Origin: Hirschia litorea
Lineage (GTDB): Bacteria; Pseudomonadota; Alphaproteobacteria; Caulobacterales; Hyphomonadaceae
Length of the DNA stretch: 64,000 bases
Assembly (NCBI RefSeq): GCF_042665075.1
Contig: NZ_JBHTBR010000005.1
Location: 620,001-684,000, forward strand
Direction of reading: 5' to 3'
Shown here: positions 29,349 through 37,331 of the stretch, piece by piece
How the letters are laid out: each line of letters opens with the position of its first letter
Numbering within the stretch: the stretch's first letter is position 1
Program-made: the position numbers and the translations under genes
The notes under the pieces: generated by a model
Seen by the model: the letters and a program-made list of their open reading frames with translations, nothing else
What the model was told of the DNA's origin: nothing
Database searches by the model: none

Positions 29349-29879
29349 ATGTCTAGCCCTGCTGATTTCCACGAACCTCAAAGTTCGTATTCATATGAAG
29401 ACCTTATCACATCTAGTGAAGGTAAATTGTTTGGACCGGGAAATGCCCAGCTTCCTGCACCTCCAATGCTCATGCTCGACCGCATCTTGAAAATCAATTC
29501 AGATGGCGGCGAAAATGGCAAAGGCCAACTTATTGCAGAACTAGACGTAAATCCTGATCTTTGGTTTTTCCAATGTCACTTCCCAGGCGATCCAGTTATG
29601 CCCGGTTGTCTTGGCCTTGATGCCATGTGGCAATTGGTTGGCTTCTGGCTTGGTTGGTCAGGTTCACCTGGTCGTGGCCGCGCCTTGGGTGTTGGTGAAG
29701 TAAAATTCACTGGTCAGGTGACAAATGACATCAAAAAAGTACGCTATGAAATCAATATCAAACGCGCAATTCGCGGACGTTTGGTTATGGGAATAGCTGA
29801 CGGTATGGTTTTCGCTGACGATCAGAAAATCTATCAAGCGAAAGACCTTAAAGTTGGGTTATTTAAACCTGAAGCGTAA
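29349..29879 (+). CDS. fabA: 3-hydroxyacyl-[ACP] dehydratase/isomerase FabA
   Basis: Bifunctional dehydratase that makes the cis-3-decenoyl-ACP branch point for unsaturated fatty acids. Hot-dog fold with catalytic H77 (CHFPGDPVMPG) and D91 (GLDAMWQ), the same 14-residue spacing as the E. coli pair. The ATG at 29349 follows GGAGAAGACC; a TTG at 29334 overlaps that Shine-Dalgarno and is rejected. Length 176 is normal. It is followed after 69 bp by fabB, the classic pair for anaerobic unsaturated fatty acid synthesis. Confidence 0.96.
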   Translation: MSSPADFHEPQSSYSYEDLITSSEGKLFGPGNAQLPAPPMLMLDRILKINSDGGENGKGQLIAELDVNPDLWFFQCHFPGDPVMPGCLGLDAMWQLVGFWLGWSGSPGRGRALGVGEVKFTGQVTNDIKKVRYEINIKRAIRGRLVMGIADGMVFADDQKIYQAKDLKVGLFKPEA

Positions 29880-29948
29880 GTTCTTATATTCATTGAGGCG
29901 GCGCCCTCCTCCACCTGCGGCGCGCCCAACAAAAAAGGGTAAGCACAC

Positions 29949-31181
29949 ATGAGTGCATCTGGTCTTCGTCGCGTTGTTGTCACAGGAATGGGCATCGTCT
30001 CTTCAATTGGGGACAACATAAAAGAAGTTACTGACAGCCTGAAAAACGGACGATCAGGCATTACATTTTCTCAGGAATACGCTGACCGCGGATTCCGCTG
30101 CCAAGTCGTTGGTAAGCCTAAAGCCGTTCCTAAAGACCATATTGAAAAACGCGCGATGCGTTTCATGGGCGATGGAGCGGGCTATTGTTATATGGCAATG
30201 GAACAAGCACTGGCTGATAGCGGCCTTCCCGCAGAAAAAGTCTCAAATCCGCGCACTGGTCTAATTGTTGGAACAGGTGGTCCCTCCACACGCGCGATTG
30301 TTGAAGCTGCCGATATCGGACGCGAAAAAGGCATTAAGCGCATTGGTCCTTTCGCAGTACCTAAAGCTATGTGTTCGACTGCGTCTGCCGCACTTTCAAC
30401 CATGTTTAAAATATTGGGTGTGAATTACTCAATATCGTCTGCATGTACGACATCCCTTCACTGTATCGGCGCTGCTGCTGAACAAATCCAATGGGGCAAG
30501 CAAGATATTATGTTTGCCGGCGGTGGTGATGAAGTTGAATGGAGCTTCTCCGCTCTTTTTGATGCTATGGGCGCAATGTCATCTAAATATAATGACACAC
30601 CTACAACAGCTTCACGCGCATTCGATGAAAGCCGTGATGGTTTCGTTATCTCTGGTGGTGCTGGAATTTTAGTTCTTGAAGAATACGAGCACGCCAAAAA
30701 ACGCGGTGCAACTATTTATGGCGAAGTCACTGGATATGGCGCAACATCAGATGGCCATGACATGGTCGCCCCGTCTGGTGAAGGTGGATATCGCGCAATG
30801 CAACAGGCACTTTCCACTGTAAAAGGAAAACCTGATTATCTAAATCCACACGCCACTGCGACACCGGTTGGCGATATGGTCGAGTTAGAAAGCGTACGCA
30901 AATTATTTGGAAACGACGCAAAAGACCAACCAATGATTTCTGGTACGAAATCCATGACGGGTCACGCAATGGGGGCTGCTGGCGTACAAGAAGCAATTTA
31001 TTCTCTCTTGATGATGAAGGAAAGCTTCATTGCGCCATCTATCAATATTGAGAATTTAGACCCTGCTGCGGCTGGAATGAACATTATTAGAGAGGCACGT
31101 GATGCTGCGCTGAAAATGGTTATGTCCAACTCATTTGGGTTTGGCGGCACAAATGGCTCAGTGATTTTCTCTAAAATCTAA
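29949..31181 (+). CDS. fabB: 3-oxoacyl-[ACP] synthase I FabB
   Basis: Condensing enzyme extending cis-unsaturated acyl-ACP. The nucleophile is C166 (SSACTTSLHC), with H301 (PHATATPVGD), K334 and H339 (TKSMTGHAMG) completing the KAS I active site. The C-terminal NSFGFGGTNGSV is typical. At 410 residues it is complete. It is cotranscribed with fabA and ends just before a strong terminator. Confidence 0.96.
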   Translation: MSASGLRRVVVTGMGIVSSIGDNIKEVTDSLKNGRSGITFSQEYADRGFRCQVVGKPKAVPKDHIEKRAMRFMGDGAGYCYMAMEQALADSGLPAEKVSNPRTGLIVGTGGPSTRAIVEAADIGREKGIKRIGPFAVPKAMCSTASAALSTMFKILGVNYSISSACTTSLHCIGAAAEQIQWGKQDIMFAGGGDEVEWSFSALFDAMGAMSSKYNDTPTTASRAFDESRDGFVISGGAGILVLEEYEHAKKRGATIYGEVTGYGATSDGHDMVAPSGEGGYRAMQQALSTVKGKPDYLNPHATATPVGDMVELESVRKLFGNDAKDQPMISGTKSMTGHAMGAAGVQEAIYSLLMMKESFIAPSINIENLDPAAAGMNIIREARDAALKMVMSNSFGFGGTNGSVIFSKI

Positions 31182-31210
31182 ATCGTTTAATCGCTTAATA
31201 CCTACTCTTA

Positions 31211-31239
31211 AAGGCTCTCCATTCTGGGGAGCCTTTTTT
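31211..31239 (+). terminator. Rho-independent terminator after fabAB
   Basis: A 10-bp stem (AAGGCTCTCC with GGGGAGCCTT, one G-U pair) around a 4-5 nt loop, followed by TTTTT. It begins 30 bp after the fabB stop. Confidence 0.92.
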
Positions 31240-31297
31240 ATGCTTGGAATACTTCCATTTGCTATTTTTCATTCAAGACTTCCCAAACCCCTCCTTT

Positions 31298-31323
31298 TCG
31301 CATATAAAGATATCCTTATATGT
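31298..31323 (+). promoter_or_regulatory. AT-rich hairpin in the metK leader
   Basis: CATATAA and TTATATG form a 7-bp stem about 30 bp upstream of the metK GTG start. I do not see conserved cores of SAM-I, SAM-II or SAM/SAH riboswitches. It may be promoter-overlapping symmetry or a simple leader hairpin. Confidence 0.3.
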
Positions 31324-31347
31324 GCAATTCAATATTAGGGTGCCAAC

Positions 31348-32523
31348 GTGAAATCTAATTATTACTTTACGAGTGAGAGTGTCTCCGAAGGACACCCTGA
31401 CAAAGTTTCCGACCGTGTTTCAGACTCTATAGTCGACCTTTTTCTAGCACGCGACCCTGAAGCGCGCGTGGCATGTGAAACCCTTACAACGACAAACCTG
31501 ATTGTTCTTGCTGGTGAAATGCGCATAGCTGATGATTTGATGCCTTCTATGGAAGAAATCGAAGAAACAGCGCGTGAAGCTGTTCGTGATATCGGATACC
31601 ACCAGAAAGGCTTCCACTGGAAAACAGCTGAACTCATCAACCGCCTTCACGGTCAATCGACTGATATTGCGATGGGTGTTGATGAAGGAACTGGCGACTT
31701 CAAAGAAGAAGGTGCTGGGGACCAAGGTATCATGTTTGGTTTCGCGACAAACGAAACACCAGAATTAATGCCTGCTCCAATCATTTATTCTCACCAAATT
31801 CTAAAGCAAATGGCCGAACTTCGTAAGTCCGGCAAACAACCTGAGTTTGAGCCTGACGCAAAATCACAAGTGACCCTAAAATATGAAAATGGTCGCCCTG
31901 TAGGTGTGTCATCTGTTGTTGTATCTACACAGCACAAATATGGCTTCACACCAGCTGATATTCGCGAAATGGTTCGCCCTGTTGTAAAACAAGTTCTTCC
32001 TGAAGGTTGGTTCCCACCTGAAGAAGAATTCTATGTAAACCCAACTGGTAACTTCGTTATTGGTGGACCAGACGGTGATGCAGGTCTAACTGGCCGTAAA
32101 ATCATTGTGGACACATATGGTGGTGCCGCGCCTCACGGTGGTGGTGCATTCTCCGGTAAAGACCCAACTAAAGTTGACCGCTCTGCTGCTTATGCAAGCC
32201 GCTATTTGGCCAAAAACATTGTGGCAGCAGGTCTAGCTGACCGTTGTACAATTCAACTTTCCTACGCAATTGGTGTTGCAAAACCACTCTCTATCTTCAT
32301 CAACACAGATGGGACATCTAAAATTGATGAAGCTGTTATTGAGGCAGCTATCCCAGACCTAATGGATTTATCACCACGTGGTATCCGTACGCACCTCGGT
32401 CTCAACAAACCAATTTATGCGCGCACAGCAGCTTATGGCCACTTTGGTCGCGAACCTGATGCTGATGGCGGTTTCTCATGGGAAAAAACAGACCTAGTCG
32501 ACAAGCTTAAAAGTCTAGCCTAG
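31348..32523 (+). CDS. metK: S-adenosylmethionine synthetase
   Basis: Makes SAM from methionine and ATP. Family motifs are GHPDK (near residue 15), GAGDQGIMFG (about 122-131) and the P-loop-like GGAAPHGGGAFSGKD. Length 391 is usual. The start is GTG, supported by AGGG 7 nt upstream and by the canonical N-terminus YYFTSESVSEGHPDK. It lies between the fabAB terminator and trmB; the 65 bp to trmB hold a 6-bp hairpin without a T-tract. Confidence 0.97.
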   Translation: MKSNYYFTSESVSEGHPDKVSDRVSDSIVDLFLARDPEARVACETLTTTNLIVLAGEMRIADDLMPSMEEIEETAREAVRDIGYHQKGFHWKTAELINRLHGQSTDIAMGVDEGTGDFKEEGAGDQGIMFGFATNETPELMPAPIIYSHQILKQMAELRKSGKQPEFEPDAKSQVTLKYENGRPVGVSSVVVSTQHKYGFTPADIREMVRPVVKQVLPEGWFPPEEEFYVNPTGNFVIGGPDGDAGLTGRKIIVDTYGGAAPHGGGAFSGKDPTKVDRSAAYASRYLAKNIVAAGLADRCTIQLSYAIGVAKPLSIFINTDGTSKIDEAVIEAAIPDLMDLSPRGIRTHLGLNKPIYARTAAYGHFGREPDADGGFSWEKTDLVDKLKSLA

Positions 32524-32588
32524 AACCCCTCCCTACTTCATAGCCAATTCATTGGCTCAAGGTTTGGAACACAAGGGTTAGACACACA

Positions 32589-33308
32589 ATGGCGACACCG
32601 AAAGACGACACAAGCAGCAAGGGTTCAAAATTTGGCCCCTTGCGTACATTCGGTCGAACTGGTGGTCGCCCTTTATCTCCTCGTCAACAACGATTAATGG
32701 AAGAACTCCTTCCCAAAATCGTTGTTGACATGGACGCACTTCACGACAATTTCGACCCGAAAAATCTATTCGATGCATCCTGTAAGGAAGTCTGGTTTGA
32801 AATTGGATTTGGCGGGGCCGAACATTTAATCGGACAAGCAGCACGCAACCCGCAGGTCGGTATCATTGGGGCAGAACCCTTCCAAGAAGGCGTCGCCAAG
32901 GCACTTACCTTGATAGATGCAGACGGTATGCAGAACGTACGCATACACCCTGATGATGCAAGATTGGTCTTAGATAAGCTCGCAGATGCATCGCTGGATC
33001 GCATTTTTATTATGTTTCCAGACCCGTGGCACAAAACACGTCATCACAAACGCCGCCTTATCCAACCTGAATTCATAGACACACTCGCGCGCATCCTAAA
33101 ACCTGGCGGCCATGTTCGGTTTGCTACAGATTGGGCAAATTATGCTGACTGGACGTTGGAGAGATTTGAAAACTCACCTTCTTTCAGCTGGTTAGCTGAA
33201 AAAGCCGATGATTGGCGCACGCCTCCAGCAGACCATGTTACCACACGCTATCAAACAAAAGGACTCGGTGATTGCGCCCCTGTCTGGCTTGATTTCAAGC
33301 GGACCTAG
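32589..33308 (+). CDS. trmB: tRNA (guanine-N7-)-methyltransferase TrmB
   Basis: SAM-dependent enzyme forming m7G46 in tRNA. The SAM-binding region EIGFGGAEHLIGQA is near residue 77, and the signature FPDPWHKTRHHKRRL (about 143-157) contains the family catalytic Asp and basic RNA-binding residues. At 239 residues it has a 30-residue basic N-terminal extension. It follows metK, which provides its cofactor; whether this is functional coupling is inference. Its stop codon overlaps that of the convergent receiver-like gene. Confidence 0.95.
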   Translation: MATPKDDTSSKGSKFGPLRTFGRTGGRPLSPRQQRLMEELLPKIVVDMDALHDNFDPKNLFDASCKEVWFEIGFGGAEHLIGQAARNPQVGIIGAEPFQEGVAKALTLIDADGMQNVRIHPDDARLVLDKLADASLDRIFIMFPDPWHKTRHHKRRLIQPEFIDTLARILKPGGHVRFATDWANYADWTLERFENSPSFSWLAEKADDWRTPPADHVTTRYQTKGLGDCAPVWLDFKRT

Positions 33309-33853
33309 CTTACGCGCTTTGGCTCTACACTCACCTTTTTGAGCAATTCTTCTTTACGGCGCTCTTCTGTTTTGGGCTGAGAAGGTAGAATACCTTGGCG
33401 TCTATCAGGACCAAAATACTCTCCCACACGCACAAAAGTTCTTTGTGTAATACTCATACGCTCAATCGTTTTCCAAAGGCGCGCCCGCGAAAACGGAAGA
33501 CATAATATACCATCATATCCCGCCATAATGATCAGTTTGACCAGTTGGGCTGAACTACTACCAGTTACAAAAAACACTTGAGAATAAGGGTCTTGCACTT
33601 TGTCTTGGTTACGAAGAGCACCGATAATTTTGCGAGGGTCTACACGGCTATTCCCATTAACGAGAATGGTCCCCAAACTTCTTACGGACGCAAACTCCAT
33701 CAACTCATCAGGATTATTTGCAGCAATGATATTGCGAACCCCAAATGATTTTAGCATGTCGCGTTGCATGCGGATAATTTCGATATTTTCACTATAAATC
33801 AGAATTTGCTGATTTATGGGGTCACGTTTAGGCGCTTCAAACTTCTCAATCAT
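33305..33853 (-). CDS. Degenerate response-regulator receiver protein with GPDRR tail
   Basis: About 182 residues with a CheY-like fold pattern, but every phosphorylation residue is replaced: the acidic pocket reads IYSEN, the phospho-acceptor strand reads ILVNGN, and the usual KPFS is LPFS. The motif EYFGPDRRQ after the receiver is a known mark of single-domain alphaproteobacterial response regulators, so the family is clear. It probably works by protein or nucleotide binding, not by phosphotransfer. The ATG at 33853 follows GAAGGGG; an in-frame GTG 24 nt upstream lacks a site. No kinase is adjacent. Confidence 0.75.
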   Translation of the reverse strand: MIEKFEAPKRDPINQQILIYSENIEIIRMQRDMLKSFGVRNIIAANNPDELMEFASVRSLGTILVNGNSRVDPRKIIGALRNQDKVQDPYSQVFFVTGSSSAQLVKLIIMAGYDGILCLPFSRARLWKTIERMSITQRTFVRVGEYFGPDRRQGILPSQPKTEERRKEELLKKVSVEPKRVS

Positions 33854-33997
33854 AAAAACCCCTTCAACATTCAACACATTATAGTTGATATACTTTTTCA
33901 GGATATAAAGAATGCATGGACAGGGTTAACATAACGTATCCTTTTATTTACCATTTCCACTGATATGCATATTTAGATAACAGCCAATAAAATACGG

Positions 33998-34174
33998 ATG
34001 TCTTTCAAAATATACTTACAAGAATTACCGCTCCCAACTTCATCGTATCAAGCCCTCGACAAATCCGTGAAGCTAGCGTATGAGATATCTAAAGCTGAAA
34101 TTGAACAGCGGCGGCCCGGGCAACTAGGCCGCCGCTTTTCGTTCCAAGACCTCTCAAAGTATCATTTTTTATGA
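33998..34174 (+). CDS. Possible small protein (58 aa) upstream of rimP
   Basis: ORF starting MSFKIYLQELPLPTSSYQAL and ending SFQDLSKYHFL, basic in its middle (QRRPGQLGRR). It has no good Shine-Dalgarno, and its centre coincides with a perfect GC-rich stem followed by TTTT. The stem explains the CGG-CGG-CCC-GGG codons better than selection for protein would. Reported because nothing else accounts for a plus-strand transcript ending at that hairpin. Confidence 0.25.
   Translation: MSFKIYLQELPLPTSSYQALDKSVKLAYEISKAEIEQRRPGQLGRRFSFQDLSKYHFL
34107..34139 (+). terminator. Strong stem-loop upstream of rimP
   Basis: Perfect 10-bp arms AGCGGCGGCC and GGCCGCCGCT with a 10-nt loop, followed by TTTT. 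On the plus strand it looks like a terminator, yet no annotated plus-strand gene ends before it: the nearest gene (33305-33853) is transcribed away. It implies an unseen small RNA or ORF from about 33900, or a leader attenuator for rimP. Confidence 0.55.
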
Positions 34175-34214
34175 TACCCTAGTGAATAGACGACAATAAA
34201 ATAACGGACCTGAT

Positions 34215-34853
34215 TTGCGCGCCCTATCTGAAATAGAAAAACGTATTCTTGATATTATAGAACCTGAGGCTACGAGCATCGGGCTGGAGATTGTGCGTAT
34301 TCGTATGATGGGTGCAAACACGCCCATACTCCAGATAATGGCTGAAAAGCCAGACGGCACGATGGATGTAGAAGACTGTGCTAAATTGTCTCGCGCGATT
34401 GGTCCAATATTAGACGTGGAAGATCCAATCCACTCGGAATACAATTTAGAAGTCTCTTCTCCTGGAATTGACCGCCCTTTGACACGCGCCAAAGATTTTT
34501 CCAATTGGCTTACGCATGAAGCGCGTATTGAAGTTGGTATGCCTATCAATGGACGCAAACGGTTTCACGGCTTTATAACAGGCCAAACTGACGGTATTGT
34601 GTCTCTTGATCTGAAAGATGGATCACAAGCCGATATTGCTATCGCCGACATGGTCAAAGCTTCTTTGGTCATGAATGATCGCCTCATTGAAGATGCACAA
34701 TCTCGCGGGCAAGCACCTGAACTAGATGAAGATCAATTCGACGAATTTGAAGATACTGAATCAGACGACATTGAAGACAACGACGACTTTTCTGAAAACA
34801 ACAATGCGGACGTCAACCAAGTAGACGACCCAGCACAAAGAAAGGATGACTGA
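34215..34853 (+). CDS. rimP: Ribosome maturation factor RimP
   Basis: 30S assembly factor. The N-terminal domain has the family features GLEIVRIRM, DGTMDVEDCAKLSRAIGP and EVSSPGIDRPL. After the core (about 165 residues) comes a strongly acidic tail rich in Asp and Glu that standard RimP lacks, probably disordered. The start is TTG, with CGGA upstream and no alternative ATG before conserved sequence. Its TGA overlaps the nusA ATG by one base (TGATG). It opens the rimP-nusA-ylxR-infB operon. Confidence 0.93.
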   Translation: MRALSEIEKRILDIIEPEATSIGLEIVRIRMMGANTPILQIMAEKPDGTMDVEDCAKLSRAIGPILDVEDPIHSEYNLEVSSPGIDRPLTRAKDFSNWLTHEARIEVGMPINGRKRFHGFITGQTDGIVSLDLKDGSQADIAIADMVKASLVMNDRLIEDAQSRGQAPELDEDQFDEFEDTESDDIEDNDDFSENNNADVNQVDDPAQRKDD

Positions 34854-36571
34854 TGAGCACCATCGGCGTTTCAGCGAACAAGCTGGAAATCCTAGCAATT
34901 GCGAACGTTCTGGCAGCTGAGAAGCAAATCGATAAAACGATTGTTCTTGATGCAATGGCAGAAGCTATTCAAAAAGCAGCTCGCTCACGTTATGGTCAGG
35001 AACACGACATCCGTGTAACAATCGACCCTAAATCAGGTGAGACGACTATTACACGTGTTCAAACTGTTGTTGAGGAAGTAGAAGACCCAGCACACCACCT
35101 CTCTTTAGAGGAAGGTCGTGAAATGGACCCCAACGCAGAAATAGGAACAGAATTTACTGAAATTCTTCCTCCTTTTGAGTTTGGGCGTGTAGCGGCACAA
35201 ACAGCAAAACAAGTCATCACTGGTAAAGTGCGCGAAGCAGAACGCGAACGCCAATATGATGAATTTAAAGATAAAGAAGGCCAAATCATCAATGGTCTGG
35301 TTAAGCGCGTCGAACACGGCAACATTATCGTTGACCTTGGTCGCGGTGAAGGAATTATTCGCCGTAATGATGGCTTGCCTCGTGAGAATCTAAACCCAGG
35401 TGATCGCGTTCGCGCTATCCTTTACAAGGTATCTCGCGAACCTAAAGGTCCTCAACTTTTCCTTTCTCGTGCACACCCTAGCTTCATGGTTGCCCTCTTT
35501 TCACAAGAAGTACCGGAAGTTTATGAAGGCGTTATCGAGATCAAAGCCTGTTCTCGTGATCCAGGTTCACGCGCTAAAATCGGTGTTTTGTCACATGATG
35601 CATCTGTTGATCCTGTCGGTGCGTGTGTGGGTATGCGCGGTGCACGTGTTCAAGCGGTTGTATCCGAGCTTCAAGGCGAAAAAATCGACATTATCCCTTG
35701 GTCTGATGATGAAGCGACATTTATCGTAAACGCTCTTCAACCAGCAGAAGTTTCTAAAGTTGTTGTCGATGAAGATGAAGGCCGCGTTGAGGTTGTTGTT
35801 GAGGAAAGCCAATTCCCACTTGCAATCGGTCGTCGTGGTCAAAACGTTCGTTTGGCGTCTCAACTTACCGGTTGGCAAATCGACCTCACAACTGAGGCCC
35901 AAGACTCTGAGCGTCGCCAAAAAGAATTCCAAGAACGTACTGCACTCTTCATGCGTGCACTTGATGCCGATGAAATGCTTGCACAATTGCTTGCGTCAGA
36001 AGGCTTTGAAACAATTGAAGAAATCGCTTATGTTGACATTGATGACTTTGCGAGTGTTGATGGTTTTGATGAAGCCGTTGCACAAGAACTTCAAACGCGT
36101 GCTCTGGAATATTTAGAGCTGCTTGCTGCCGCTATGGACAAGAAGCGTAAAGACCTTGGTGTGACCGATGAAGTAGCCTTCATGGATGGTGTAACACCTG
36201 TGATGGCTGTCCGCTTTGGTGATGAAGGTATCAAAACAATTGATGATCTTGCTGGACTTGTTCCAGATGATCTCATCGGTTGGAAAGAGCCAGATTCTCG
36301 CGGCAAGCAACGTTGGCAACCGGGTTTATTGGTGAAAGGTGAAATGACGCGCGATGCAGCAGAGCTATTCATCCTACGTGCCCGTGTAGCAGCAGGCTGG
36401 GTTGAAGCAGAAGTGCTTGAAGCTGAGCTCGCAAAACGTGCCGCTGAGTTAGAAGCTGCTGAAGCAGCATTTGAAGGCGAATTAGGTAATCTTGAAGCTG
36501 CTGAAGCAGCTTTCTTAAGCTCGGAGGGCACATCTGATGACTCAGAACCTGCCCCCGACACAGACGAATGA
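34853..36571 (+). CDS. nusA: Transcription termination/antitermination factor NusA
   Basis: RNA polymerase-binding factor controlling pausing, termination and antitermination. The N-terminal domain occupies about 1-135, the S1 domain (INGLVKRVEHGNIIVDLG) about 140-205, and two KH domains follow (CVGMRGARVQ, then IGRRGQNVRLASQLTGW). C-terminal acidic repeats cover about 360-480, and an Ala/Glu-rich tail ends the protein. At 572 residues it has the alphaproteobacterial length. Its 3' end overlaps the next gene by 35 bp. Confidence 0.97.
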   Translation: MSTIGVSANKLEILAIANVLAAEKQIDKTIVLDAMAEAIQKAARSRYGQEHDIRVTIDPKSGETTITRVQTVVEEVEDPAHHLSLEEGREMDPNAEIGTEFTEILPPFEFGRVAAQTAKQVITGKVREAERERQYDEFKDKEGQIINGLVKRVEHGNIIVDLGRGEGIIRRNDGLPRENLNPGDRVRAILYKVSREPKGPQLFLSRAHPSFMVALFSQEVPEVYEGVIEIKACSRDPGSRAKIGVLSHDASVDPVGACVGMRGARVQAVVSELQGEKIDIIPWSDDEATFIVNALQPAEVSKVVVDEDEGRVEVVVEESQFPLAIGRRGQNVRLASQLTGWQIDLTTEAQDSERRQKEFQERTALFMRALDADEMLAQLLASEGFETIEEIAYVDIDDFASVDGFDEAVAQELQTRALEYLELLAAAMDKKRKDLGVTDEVAFMDGVTPVMAVRFGDEGIKTIDDLAGLVPDDLIGWKEPDSRGKQRWQPGLLVKGEMTRDAAELFILRARVAAGWVEAEVLEAELAKRAAELEAAEAAFEGELGNLEAAEAAFLSSEGTSDDSEPAPDTDE

Positions 36572-37277
36572 TAGCAAACCAGACTTAACGTCTGGCGATG
36601 ACATCGACTTCGACACAGATAACGGCCCACCGAAAAAGAAAATCGGTGGGAAGAGTGATCCTGTGCGCCGTTGTATTTCAACGGGGACAAGTCTACCACA
36701 ATCTGCTATGGTCAGATTTGTGGTGTCTCCCGATAATGTCGTAACACCTGACGTCGCAAACTGCCTTCCAGGGCGCGGCGCTTGGGTAACGGCATCAGCG
36801 GAAGCCATTGATTTGGCGATATCAAAAAAAGTTTTTTCACGCGCGTTTAAACAATCCGTCAAGGCCGATATTGCATTGACCGAACAGACACACCAATTGC
36901 TGTTTCGTCGTTGTCTTGATATTTTGGGGTTCGCAAAACGTGCTGGAGACCTTATCTTAGGGTTTGAACAAGTTAGAGAAGAAATACGACTTTCTGAGCC
37001 TTCTTGCTTGATTGAAGCCCTAGATGGCGCTAGCGATGGCCGGAAGAAAGTACTTTCTCTTGCTAAAGCTGTTTTTGGCGATGACGACGTTGAGGAGCAA
37101 CCGATTATTGTTGGATGCTTCACTTCTGAGGAATTGGGCATGGCCTTAGGGCGGGAGCGTGTGATACACGCTATCGTTAAAGAGGGTCGATCCGCCCGTA
37201 ATTGGATCATTGAAGTAGAGCGACTGGGTGGTTTCCGCCCGTTGCGCCCGTCAGACTGGATGTCTTTGGCGGTTTAA
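36537..37277 (+). CDS. YlxR/DUF448 RNA-binding protein with L7Ae-like C-terminal domain
   Basis: Two-domain protein from the nusA-infB operon. Residues about 40-115 carry the YlxR signature RRCISTG and CLPGRGAWV. Residues about 125-210 are L7Ae-like (ILGFAKRAGDLILGFEQV), a fold that binds kink-turn RNA. Together they suggest an RNA- or ribosome-associated role, consistent with its neighbours. The ATG at 36537 lies inside the end of nusA and follows GGAGGG. The 35-bp overlap implies translational coupling. Confidence 0.9.
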   Translation: MTQNLPPTQTNDSKPDLTSGDDIDFDTDNGPPKKKIGGKSDPVRRCISTGTSLPQSAMVRFVVSPDNVVTPDVANCLPGRGAWVTASAEAIDLAISKKVFSRAFKQSVKADIALTEQTHQLLFRRCLDILGFAKRAGDLILGFEQVREEIRLSEPSCLIEALDGASDGRKKVLSLAKAVFGDDDVEEQPIIVGCFTSEELGMALGRERVIHAIVKEGRSARNWIIEVERLGGFRPLRPSDWMSLAV

Positions 37278-37331
37278 TTGAATTTAAGGTCGTAGCGAAT
37301 TGTCGAGTCGGCCACAACATGAAGAACTTGC

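Larger units (their letters stand above)
33854..34214. other. Intergenic region between receiver gene and rimP
   Basis: About 360 bp between divergent genes. It contains the 58-codon ORF, the 10-bp stem-loop, and a second palindrome GTATCAT/ATGATAC (34159-34165 and 34171-34177) about 40 bp before rimP. No tRNA is present, unlike the metY-rimP arrangement of enterobacteria. Confidence 0.5.

Noticed and set aside
31240..31347. SAM riboswitch before metK
   Set aside because: The leader has only a short AT hairpin. I could not find conserved cores of SAM-I, SAM-II or SAM/SAH aptamers.
32542..32557. Hairpin AGCCAA/TTGGCT between metK and trmB as terminator
   Set aside because: The stem is only 6 bp and no T-tract follows, so it is not listed as a terminator.
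36542..37210. 222-codon minus-strand ORF opposite the ylxR gene
   Set aside because: It is Ser/Arg/Pro-rich, lies exactly opposite the conserved YlxR-L7Ae gene and has no family features.
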